This document shows, piece after piece, positions 33,501 through 39,651 of a stretch of 39,651 nucleotides of DNA; position 1 is the stretch's first letter, and every line of letters starts with the position of its first letter. The stretch is from CAZRIT01 sp964600225 (GTDB lineage Bacteria > Bacillota > Clostridia > Christensenellales > CAG-138): NCBI GenBank assembly GCA_964600225.1, contig CAZRIT010000010.1:1-39651 (forward strand), given 5' to 3'. Made by a program: the position numbers and the translations under genes. The notes below the pieces were generated by a model. That model saw nothing but the letters and a program-made list of their open reading frames with translations, did not search any database and was not told where the DNA came from.

Positions 33501-33842
33501 CTACCCGATGATCTCCAAGAATGCCTCGTCGGCATACCCGCGCACTGCCTCCTCAAACCGCCGAAACGCCTGCAAAAACTGCCTGCCCTCCTCCGTCAGC
33601 ACCGCGCCGCCGCCGCCCTTGCCGCCCGTCACCGAGGTCAGCAGCGGAAAGCCCAGGCTCTCCTCGGCGGTTTTGAGGATGCGCCACGCCTTGGAATAGG
33701 CCATCTCCATCTGTATGGTGGCCTTTCGGAGCGATTTCAACTCATCCACCAGCTCCAGCAGCGTCGCAATCCCCGGGCCGAAGCACTTTTTCTCGCCGTA
33801 GATGCGGATGGTCACGGTATAGTGCAGCTTGTTGGCAGGCAT
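33501..33842 (-). CDS. ModE-type winged-helix regulator (DNA-binding domain only)
   Basis: 113 residues. It matches the LysR-like winged helix of ModE: helix-turn-helix about 36-60 (IQMEMAYSKAWRILKTAEE), then the diagnostic wing SVTGGKGGGGAVLTEEG near 69-85. The molbindin (TOBE) effector domains of full-length ModE are missing, as in many Bacillota. It probably senses or follows molybdate/tungstate status indirectly. The start at 33842 has GGAGG 8 nt before it. It is divergent from the FecCD-type importer, which it likely controls. Confidence 0.88.
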   Translation of the reverse strand: MPANKLHYTVTIRIYGEKKCFGPGIATLLELVDELKSLRKATIQMEMAYSKAWRILKTAEESLGFPLLTSVTGGKGGGGAVLTEEGRQFLQAFRRFEEAVRGYADEAFLEIIG

Positions 33843-33873
33843 CGGTCTATCCTCCAAAATCGATATTGGAGCG

Positions 33874-33882
33874 ATTATATCA
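33874..33882 (-). promoter_or_regulatory. extended -10 of the modE-like gene within a pseudo-palindrome
   Basis: On the minus strand TGA then TATAAT (33879-33874). The surrounding 17 bp (about 33873-33889) are an imperfect palindrome of ATAT-type halves, resembling the AT-rich halves of ModE boxes. Autoregulation here is inference. Confidence 0.5.
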
Positions 33883-33939
33883 TATATCCGCAAAAATTGC
33901 ACCGTCACGGCGCATGACCCGACGGGCGTTATCCAAAAA

Positions 33940-33945
33940 TATAAT
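33940..33945 (+). promoter_or_regulatory. candidate -10 box of the importer operon
   Basis: A perfect TATAAT on the plus strand, without a recognisable -35. It would give a leader of about 75 nt to the permease ATG. An activator-dependent promoter would fit a missing -35, but this is weak evidence. Confidence 0.3.
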
Positions 33946-34027
33946 AATGCTTTTTGCAAAGCACCGTGTTATCATGCAATTATCGTTATTCTTTTGTCGA
34001 AATATCGTATCCGCCAAGGAGGTTTTC

Positions 34028-35065
34028 ATGCGCAATCGCCGCACAACCGCATCCGATCGGCCCGCCAAGCGCGTTGGCGGGCTTGCCCTGCTTGGCGTGG
34101 CGCTGCTGATCACGTTTCTGGTTTCGTTCTGCTTCGGCCGCTATGGCGTGCCCGTCGGGGAGCTGGTCAAAATCCTGCTCGGTCGCTTCCTGCCCGTTGC
34201 AAGGACGTGGACGGACGCCATGGAGGCGGTGGTATTCAACATCCGCATGCCGCGCATCGTGCTGGCGTGCCTGGTCGGGTGCTGTTTGAGCGTGGCGGGC
34301 GTCAGCTATCAGGGCGTGTTTCAAAACCCGATGGCCTCGCCCGATCTGCTGGGCGCATCGTCGGGCGCGGCATTCGGCGCGGCGCTGGCCATCCTGCTGG
34401 GCGGCTCGGGGCGCGTCATCACGCTGCTGGCGTTTGCGTTCAGCCTTGTCACTGTGGGACTGGTGTACTTCATCGGTCAGCACGCCCCCGGCAAGCGCGT
34501 GGTATCGCTGATACTATCGGGCATCATGATCAGCTCGCTCTTTTCGGCAGGCACATCGTTTATCAAGCTCGTGGCGGACCCCTCCAACCAACTGCCCGCC
34601 ATCACCTACTGGCTCATGGGCAGCCTGTCGGGCGCAACCAACAAAACCATGGCGCTGACCGCCATCCCGATGGCCATCGGGCTCATCCCGCTGTTTCTGC
34701 TGCGCTGGCGCATCAACATCCTCACCCTCGGCGACGACGAGGCGCGCACCATGGGAGTCAACGCGGGGCGGCTCAGGCTGATCGTCATCCTGTGCGCCAC
34801 GCTCATCACCGCGGCCAGCGTTTCCGTCTCGGGCGTCATCGGCTGGATCGGGCTGGTGGCCCCGCACCTGTGCCGCCGCATGGTCGGCAGCGATTACCGC
34901 AAGCTCCTGCCCGCCACAATGCTGTTCGGGGCCACGTTTATGCTGCTGGTGGACGATGTATCCCGCAACCTCCTTGCCGTGGAAATTCCCATCGGCATCC
35001 TCACGGCGTTCATCGGCGCGCCGTTTTTCATCTACCTCATCACCAGGCGGGAGGGGCAGCTATGA
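34028..35065 (+). CDS. FecCD-family ABC permease, probable molybdate/tungstate importer (MolB-like)
   Basis: 345 residues with about ten membrane helices. It carries FecCD/BtuC signatures: RMPRI near 73, GVSYQGVFQNPMASPDLLG near 90, and the cytoplasmic coupling region GVIGWIGLVAPHLCRR near 270. Type II importers of this fold carry iron chelates, B12, heme or, in the case of MolBC, molybdate and tungstate. Choice of metal oxyanion here rests on the divergent ModE-like gene. The start at 34028 follows AAGGAGG. The stop overlaps the ATPase start (ATGA). Confidence 0.9.
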   Translation: MRNRRTTASDRPAKRVGGLALLGVALLITFLVSFCFGRYGVPVGELVKILLGRFLPVARTWTDAMEAVVFNIRMPRIVLACLVGCCLSVAGVSYQGVFQNPMASPDLLGASSGAAFGAALAILLGGSGRVITLLAFAFSLVTVGLVYFIGQHAPGKRVVSLILSGIMISSLFSAGTSFIKLVADPSNQLPAITYWLMGSLSGATNKTMALTAIPMAIGLIPLFLLRWRINILTLGDDEARTMGVNAGRLRLIVILCATLITAASVSVSGVIGWIGLVAPHLCRRMVGSDYRKLLPATMLFGATFMLLVDDVSRNLLAVEIPIGILTAFIGAPFFIYLITRREGQL

Positions 35066-35841
35066 GCATTGCCGTACACAACCTTTCCTTTTCCTATGGC
35101 GCGCAGCGGGTGCTTTCCGATGTCAGCTTCACCGCCGCCGACGGCGCGCTGCTTGCCGTGCTCGGCCCCAACGGCGTGGGCAAGAGCACCATGTTCCGCT
35201 GCATGCTGGGGCTGATGAACGATTATACGGGCACGATTGCCGTCAACGATACGGATATCCGCACGCTGTCCGCGCGCCAGATGGCGCGGCGCATCGCCTA
35301 TATCCCGCAGTCGTACTACCCGACGTTCCACTATTCGGTTCTGGATATGGTGCTGATGGGCACAGCGCATCAGCTTTCGCCCTTTGCGCTGCCGGGGGAC
35401 GAGCAGGCAGCCGTTGCCGAGCAGGCGCTTGCACAGGTTGGCATGCAGCATCTTTCCGCGCGCAGCTTCCAGCGCCTCAGCGGCGGCGAGCAGCAATTGA
35501 CCATGATTGCGCGCGCGCTGGCGCAGCAGGCAAAAATCCTTGTAATGGACGAACCGACCTCCAACCTGGATTTCGGCAACCAACTGCGCGTTTTGAGCTG
35601 CATCAAAGGCCTTGCGGCCGATGGCTACACGGTGCTGTTATCCTCCCACAACCCGCAGCACGCGCTCACCTATGCAGACCGCATCCTGGCGCTTATCGAC
35701 GGCTCCGTCGCCGCCGACGGCCCGCCGCAGGACGTACTCACGGAAACGCTGCTGCAACGTCTGTATGGCGTGCAGGCGGCCATTGTCGATACCGCAGACG
35801 GCAGGGTCATCGTGCCGCACATAGGCGGAGGGCAGGGATAG
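35062..35841 (+). CDS. ABC transporter ATP-binding protein (FecE/MolC type)
   Basis: 259 residues. Walker A is GPNGVGKSTM near 35, the signature RLSGGEQQL near 137, Walker B ILVMDEPTSNLD near 155, and the switch His is in SSHNPQH near 190. It is of the iron-chelate/B12/molybdate uptake class and pairs with the FecCD permease, with which it shares a 4-bp overlap. The methyltransferase gene begins directly after its stop codon. Confidence 0.95.
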   Translation: MSIAVHNLSFSYGAQRVLSDVSFTAADGALLAVLGPNGVGKSTMFRCMLGLMNDYTGTIAVNDTDIRTLSARQMARRIAYIPQSYYPTFHYSVLDMVLMGTAHQLSPFALPGDEQAAVAEQALAQVGMQHLSARSFQRLSGGEQQLTMIARALAQQAKILVMDEPTSNLDFGNQLRVLSCIKGLAADGYTVLLSSHNPQHALTYADRILALIDGSVAADGPPQDVLTETLLQRLYGVQAAIVDTADGRVIVPHIGGGQG

Positions 35842-36579
35842 ATGTTTACCTGGAATGCGGATATGATCCGCTTCATGCTCGATGCGGCGGCCGAAAACGG
35901 CTACTACGACGAGATTGCGCGGCGCATGGCGGCGCACCTGCCGCCCGATGCGCATGTGTGCGACGCGGGCTGCGGGCTCGGGCTGCTTTCGCTTGCGCTT
36001 TCGCCCTATTGCAGGCAGATAACGGCCGTGGATATCAGCGCGGAGCCGATACGGGTGCTGGAACGGCTGGTGCGGGAACGCGGCGTGCAAAACGTGACGC
36101 CCGTATGCGCCGATATCCACGCCATGCATCCCGAAACGCCGTACGATGCGCTGGTCTGCTGCTTTTTCGGCACCACGGAGGAAATGCTGCACCTTGGCAA
36201 AGCGCAGTGCAGCGGGCAGGTGTTCCAGCTCAAAAAGAACTGGACGCACCACCGCTTTTCGCTGACCGCGCAGCCGCTCAAGCGCTTCACCACCTCCGAA
36301 ACCGTGCAATGCCTGACTCGTTATGGCATTCCGTACGAAACCGAGACGTTCGATGTGGAGACGGGACAGCCGTTTCGGACGGTGCAGGACGCGGTGCGCT
36401 TTTTTGAAATCTACAGCCGCGACGACGGCGCGCCCTCCTTGGAAGCGGTGCGCGATCGGCTGCAACAGCGGCCCGATCCTGTGTTCCCGTACTACCTGCC
36501 GTCGCCAAAGACGCTGTGCATGATTTCCCTGCGGGCAGGCGATATCCCCGACGATATCCGATTGCCCGCGCCCGAATAA
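35842..36579 (+). CDS. SAM-dependent methyltransferase inside the importer operon
   Basis: 245 residues. Class I methyltransferase fold: motif I VCDAGCGLGLLS near 39-50, acidic motif II AVDIS near 62, and CADIHAM near 88. The second half (about 110-245) is unlike common small-molecule methyltransferases I recognise and is rich in aromatic residues and Cys. It starts directly at the base after the ATPase stop, with GGAGGG upstream, and the binding-protein gene follows by 31 bp. It is thus embedded between ATPase and binding protein, which suggests a role tied to the imported ligand, such as modifying a metal chelator. That role is inference. Confidence 0.8.
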   Translation: MFTWNADMIRFMLDAAAENGYYDEIARRMAAHLPPDAHVCDAGCGLGLLSLALSPYCRQITAVDISAEPIRVLERLVRERGVQNVTPVCADIHAMHPETPYDALVCCFFGTTEEMLHLGKAQCSGQVFQLKKNWTHHRFSLTAQPLKRFTTSETVQCLTRYGIPYETETFDVETGQPFRTVQDAVRFFEIYSRDDGAPSLEAVRDRLQQRPDPVFPYYLPSPKTLCMISLRAGDIPDDIRLPAPE

Positions 36580-36610
36580 AGAAAACCCATACAAACAAGG
36601 AGGATCTCAC

Positions 36611-37738
36611 ATGAAACGAACCTTTGCTCTGCTGTTGAGCCTGCTGCTGCTGTTTGCCGCGCCCGTTGGCTGCGCCAAACGTGCGGATGCACCCGCTGCG
36701 CCCGCCGCGACCGTAGCGCCGTCCGCCGCGCCCGATGCCGCGCCTGCCGTCGATCCCGACGCAACCGTATCGTTTACCGATTCTGTCGGGCGCACGGTGG
36801 AGGTGCCCGCACAGATCGACAGAATCGCCGTCAGCGGCCCGCTGGCGCAGATCGTCCTGTTTGCGCTTGCGCCCGAAAAGCTTGTTGGCATTGCAAGCGA
36901 GTGGGACGACAGCGCGGCGCAATTTTTGGACGCCACCTACTACAACCTGCCCGTGCTGGGCCAGCTCTACGGCGGCAAGGGCGAGCTGAATTTGGAAACG
37001 CTGCTGGCCTCGGGCGCACAGGTGGTCATCGACGTGGGCGAGCCCAAGGGCACCATTGCCGAGGATCTGGATACGCTCAGCGAGCAAACGGGCATTCCGT
37101 TTGTGCACATCAGCGCTGCCACCGAAACCATGGGCGAGGCGTATCAAACGCTCGGCACGCTGTTGAACATGCCCACCGAGGCCGCGGCGCTTACTGCCTA
37201 CTGTGACGAAACCTACGCCGAGACCGTGCGCATTGCCGACAGCGTGGAAAAGGTGCGCGCGCTGTATCTGCTGGGCGACGCGGGGCTGAATGTGATCGCC
37301 AAGGGCGCGTATCACGCGGAAATCATCGATTTGCTCACCGATAACATCGCCGTGGTGGATGCGCCGAGCAGCCGCGGCACGGGCAATGAGGTAGATTTGG
37401 AGCAGATCCTCACCTGGAACCCCGACGTCATCCTCTTTGCACCCGACAGCATCTTTGCTGCCGTGGGCAGCGACCCCGCCTGGCAGCAGGTGGCCGCCAT
37501 CCAAAATGACGCCTATTACGAGGTGCCCTTTGGCCCGTACAACTGGATGGGCTTCCCGCCCAGCGTGCAGCGGTATCTGGGCATGATGTGGCTTTCGCAG
37601 CTATTGTATCCCGATGCGGCCGATTACGATCTGTACGCCGAGGTGCAGCGCTATTTTGAGCTATTCTACCATGCCGACATCACGCCGCTGCAATACGATG
37701 CGCTGGTGAAAAACTCCATTGGCAAGGCAGGGAACTAG
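36611..37738 (+). CDS. substrate-binding lipoprotein of the FecB/MolA type
   Basis: 375 residues. Lipoprotein signal with Cys21 (APVGC), then an Ala/Pro-rich linker to about 50. The mature type III binding fold starts with VSFTDSVGRTVEVP. The C-terminal stretch WMGFPPSVQRYLGMMWLSQ near 312 resembles the pattern in MolA-like and related proteins of type II importers. The ligand may be molybdate/tungstate, free or chelated. It is the last gene of the permease-ATPase-methyltransferase-binding protein operon and ends at a strong palindromic terminator. Confidence 0.88.
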   Translation: MKRTFALLLSLLLLFAAPVGCAKRADAPAAPAATVAPSAAPDAAPAVDPDATVSFTDSVGRTVEVPAQIDRIAVSGPLAQIVLFALAPEKLVGIASEWDDSAAQFLDATYYNLPVLGQLYGGKGELNLETLLASGAQVVIDVGEPKGTIAEDLDTLSEQTGIPFVHISAATETMGEAYQTLGTLLNMPTEAAALTAYCDETYAETVRIADSVEKVRALYLLGDAGLNVIAKGAYHAEIIDLLTDNIAVVDAPSSRGTGNEVDLEQILTWNPDVILFAPDSIFAAVGSDPAWQQVAAIQNDAYYEVPFGPYNWMGFPPSVQRYLGMMWLSQLLYPDAADYDLYAEVQRYFELFYHADITPLQYDALVKNSIGKAGN

Positions 37739-37762
37739 GCAGGAGAAACGGTTTCCTTATTC

Positions 37763-37802
37763 TTTTTGCCTTACTCTTTTTGAAAAAAGAGTAAGGCAAA
37801 AA
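37763..37802. terminator. 19-bp perfect palindrome, bidirectional terminator
   Basis: 37763-37781 pairs exactly with 37784-37802 around a 2-nt centre, with T-rich and A-rich ends on both strands. The core CTTACTCTTTTT/AAAAAGAGTAAG is the same as in the third 80-bp repeat near 9.7 kb, so it belongs to a dispersed family. Confidence 0.85.
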
Positions 37803-38033
37803 TTTCCCGCCAACGTCTGGCTTTTCGCCCGTTGAAGCCGCCGAGAACAGATAGGCCTTGGATACCGCAAGCGCTTGCAAAGCGACCTCGACGCCCGTTA
37901 CAGCGCCGTTCTCATCCACCTTGATATTTGCCTCCGCTTTGGCTGTCGGCGCCGCAGAAGCGGACGCAGCAAGCGCGGGAGTGGGCGCAAAGTCACGCTT
38001 TTCGGGAGCTATCCTATCCCCACTTTCTAAAAA
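37803..38033 (-). pseudogene. possible fragment of a secreted or structural protein gene
   Basis: A frame open for about 75 codons, without a usable start, has codon use like a real gene. It reads an Ala/Pro-rich stretch (PTPALAASASAAPTAKAEA), then IKVDENGAVTGVEVALQALA and KAYLFSAASTG, and then runs into the palindromic terminator. I recognise no family. A truncated gene is likelier than a functional one, and chance coding is possible. Confidence 0.35.
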
Positions 38034-38067
38034 TCATGCCTGTGTAAAAAAAAAGTGTTTTTTGCAT

Positions 38068-38094
38068 AAAAAAAAAGAGCCGACGAAGCGGCTC
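38068..38094 (-). terminator. terminator of the prophage-like remnant
   Basis: GAGCCG (38077-38082) pairs with CGGCTC (38089-38094) around a 6-nt loop, followed on the minus strand by nine T. It lies 10 bp after the last small gene. Confidence 0.9.
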
Positions 38095-38103
38095 GATTGA
38101 TTA

Positions 38104-38319
38104 TTATCTAGGCATTGGGTCAATGCCTATTTTTCGGTAATCATCGTGATTGAGTTTAGAAATGGGCTTTCCGCTTACAAGTGAATACTTCCGAATAGCA
38201 GAAAACTCCCGCTCACCCCTTGGGTTGGCGCGCAAAGATTCGGGAGCGGCAACATATCCTCCTGCTTTTTCTGCCACTGCATCAAGCTCGCATATCTGAA
38301 TCAAGACTTTCTTTGTCAT
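38104..38319 (-). CDS. small hypothetical protein
   Basis: 71 residues, unrecognised. It is charged and soluble, with no membrane segment or Cys cluster. Its ATG lies 3 bp after the stop of the 79-residue gene, with only a weak GGATGA before it, so it is probably translated by coupling. It is the last gene before a strong terminator. It may belong with a toxin or phage module, but this is only context. Confidence 0.55.
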   Translation of the reverse strand: MTKKVLIQICELDAVAEKAGGYVAAPESLRANPRGEREFSAIRKYSLVSGKPISKLNHDDYRKIGIDPMPR

Positions 38320-38322
38320 ATG

Positions 38323-38562
38323 TCATCCAAATATTACGCGCGTTTCTTCAGGGAAATCTCTCTCCGACACAATACGCAATGCCTCTAAAACGTTTCTCAG
38401 TGCAATTTCTCGACCTTCGTCTTGTAAGCACGGCTTTTCGACGGTTGCGCGTTTAGTTCCTGTATCAAAAAAAGCTATGCCGTCCAAAGAATGATTTTCA
38501 CGGGAATAAGCGTATCGGTATCCGCTGCTAGTTTTCTCAATCAGCTTGAAAAGTAGCCACAT
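38323..38562 (-). CDS. small hypothetical protein, possible immunity-type partner
   Basis: 79 residues. An alpha/beta pattern with GYRYAYSRENHSLDGIAFFD near 13-32, and no membrane segment. The start at 38562 has GAGGGGGAATAAG upstream. It begins 6 bp after the end of the phage/toxin-type reading frame. A small gene directly behind such a domain is the usual place of an immunity gene, but the sequence itself gives no proof. Confidence 0.55.
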   Translation of the reverse strand: MWLLFKLIEKTSSGYRYAYSRENHSLDGIAFFDTGTKRATVEKPCLQDEGREIALRNVLEALRIVSERDFPEETRVIFG

Positions 38563-38567
38563 ATCAC

Positions 38568-39150
38568 TTATTCCCCCTCTCTGTTCAAAGCCGCCCACCA
38601 ATTATGCCGCATATTGGCTATTGTATGGGCTTCATCGTAAGTATATCCGAATAGCCGCATCTGTGTCAACTCCACGTATTCGTGCCGCAAAAACACCAAA
38701 TCAGTCTCTGTCCAGCTTCCATCAACGAGGCGTTGCCCTGCTTGCGCTTGTTCAAAGGATGGAGCAAGCCTTTGCTTTTTCCCGTCAAGCATATGCTCCT
38801 TAATGAACACCTGCTGACGTATCTCCTCGGCGGCCTTTTCGGTAAACGGCGTATGCGTGGCTATCAGCTTCGCGTCAGCGTATGTCTCTCTGTTCCTGAT
38901 CTCCGCATAAAACCGTTTGGCGTGTCTATCCTGCCATCCCTCTTTTTTCTTAGCCCCGCTTAGACCGCCCGTAGCGCTCAATCGTCCCGTGATACCCCAC
39001 CACCCACCGCCGCTCCGCCTTTGCCCGGATGTCGCACGCCCGTGAGAACGCATTGTATTCCTGCGTCCGCTGACGAATACGGCTGCCCTGCGCCGCCTTG
39101 TCCCCGCCCGCGTTGACCTCCCGCTTGAGCGCTCTGATCTCCCGTTCCAT
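38568..39150 (-). pseudogene. truncated and frameshifted phage minor-capsid / polymorphic-toxin type gene
   Basis: Two adjoining frames together give one protein end. The first (39150 to about 38955) is a basic coiled helix, EREIRALKREVNAGG to AKAERR, like the C-terminal part of phage minor capsid proteins. The second (about 38955-38568) contains DRHAKRFYAEIRNRE, IRQQVFIKEHML and a FLRHEYVELTQM...AHTIANMRHNWW pattern. I associate this with C-terminal modules of phage head proteins and polymorphic toxins, from memory. The frames are joined by a shift near 38955. The 5' part is cut off exactly where a palindromic element begins (39154). Confidence 0.65.
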
Positions 39151-39153
39151 TTT

Positions 39154-39274
39154 GTCATTCCGAGCAGCCGAAGGCTGCGAGGAATCTCTGCTCCCGTCAG
39201 GGAGCAACCGGTTTCCCGTTTATGCGTCCGCCGCGGCGGGACAGATTCTTCGGGCCGATGGCCCTCAGAATGAC
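39154..39274. repeat. palindromic intergenic element, 121-bp copy
   Basis: The ends are GTCATTCCGAG and CTCAGAATGAC. Inside lie four hairpins: CAGCC/GGCTG, GCTCCC-GTCA-GGGAGC, CCGCCGCGGCGG and GGGCC-GAT-GGCCC. The second matches GTTCCC-GTCA-GGGAAC at about 22935-22955 with compensatory changes and the same loop. Confidence 0.85.
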
Positions 39275-39332
39275 AATGGTTTAAGGCTCTCTTGAATGAT
39301 AATGAATTTTTGAAGTTTCTTTTGCTCCTTTA

Positions 39333-39489
39333 CCGAAAACCCTTGGGTTTTCGGCATCTGCCTGAGGAGCGATGTTAAAGCCGAAGGCTTTGACCTGCTA
39401 TCTTTTCTAAAAAAGTACCGTTATTCCTATTTTCTCCTTCCCTATCCTTACGAGTTTCTTTGGGTACCTTTCTTTCCAAAGAAAGGTAC
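39333..39489. repeat. two further palindromes with 2-nt centres
   Basis: 39333-39342 pairs with 39345-39354 (10 bp, centre TT), and 39464-39475 pairs with 39478-39489 (12 bp, centre CC). The rest of 39275-39574 contains AT-rich intergenic DNA and no gene I can support. Confidence 0.75.
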
Positions 39490-39523
39490 AAACCGTTCCC
39501 TCGTTCCCCCGTCCCACACGCGC

Positions 39524-39550
39524 AAAAGAACACCCCATATGGGGTGCTCT
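39524..39550 (-). terminator. tuf terminator
   Basis: AGAACACCCC (39527-39536) pairs with GGGGTGCTCT (39541-39550) with one wobble. On the minus strand it is followed by TTTT, 24 bp after the tuf stop codon. Confidence 0.85.
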
Positions 39551-39574
39551 TGTTGGTTGCTCCGTTGTTTCCGT

Positions 39575-39651
39575 TTACTCGATGATGCTCGCCACAACGC
39601 CCGAACCGACCGTGCGGCCGCCCTCGCGGATTGCAAAGCGCAGGCCTTCCT
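39575..39651 (-). CDS. tuf: elongation factor Tu, C-terminal end (partial)
   Basis: The last 24 codons of EF-Tu, with the highly conserved end FAIREGGRTVGSGVVASIIE and a TAA stop at 39577-39575. The gene continues beyond the window. EF-Tu brings aminoacyl-tRNA to the ribosome. Confidence 0.97.
   Translation of the reverse strand, partial: EGLRFAIREGGRTVGSGVVASIIE

Overview
The window looks like a chromosomal segment of a GC-rich Bacillota bacterium, probably class Clostridia. The main evidence is the conserved order yybS-gdpP-rplI-dnaB, a Noc-type ParB protein, TrkA/TrkH potassium uptake, a two-domain Fbp/Afu-type ABC importer, lipoprotein binding proteins, Shine-Dalgarno (SD) sites of the AGGAGG type, and TTG and GTG starts beside ATG. 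No rRNA, tRNA or CRISPR array was seen. Most of it is ordinary core genome, with gene remnants and dispersed palindromic repeats between about 22.6 and 25.4 kb and after 37.7 kb.

Layout. 1-9.5 kb: the end of an unknown gene; a minus-strand group cobB (sirtuin) - mreB - a GIY-YIG/glyoxalase fusion; a divergent MtaD-like amidohydrolase; an SDR epimerase; then trkA-trkH-noc on the plus strand. 9.5-21 kb: an array of 80-bp repeats with hairpins, then mostly minus-strand genes: a DUF1858 protein, a GH13 glycosidase with a zinc-ribbon membrane protein, the yybS-gdpP-rplI-dnaB-acyltransferase operon, and two HAD phosphatases with an EamA transporter. A plus-strand RluA pseudouridine synthase follows. 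21-26 kb: a lactate/malate dehydrogenase, two alkylation-repair genes (AlkA-like, Ogt-like), repeat-rich DNA, an inactivated flavoprotein gene and murI. 26-31.5 kb: a three-gene ABC importer behind a consensus promoter with a LacI/PurR-type operator. 31.7-37.8 kb: dapF with an MBL-fold gene, then a ModE-like regulator divergent from a FecCD-type importer whose operon also encodes a SAM methyltransferase; this is best read as a molybdate/tungstate uptake locus. 37.8-39.65 kb: gene debris, a prophage or toxin remnant, repeats, and the 3' end of tuf.

The most unusual signal is promoter geometry. At least four genes (cobB, the mtaD-like gene, yybS, rluA) have a clear -10 hexamer ending exactly 6 nt before the ATG and no SD, which predicts leaderless mRNAs. 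Three more (GH13, EamA, alkA) look similar, and alkA carries a 20-bp tandem duplication over this start region. Neighbouring genes such as murI, ldh, the ABC operon and modE have normal leaders and SD sites, so both modes seem to coexist. Two further points stand out: an SD-sequestering stem in front of noc, and two families of intergenic palindromes whose stems show compensatory changes.
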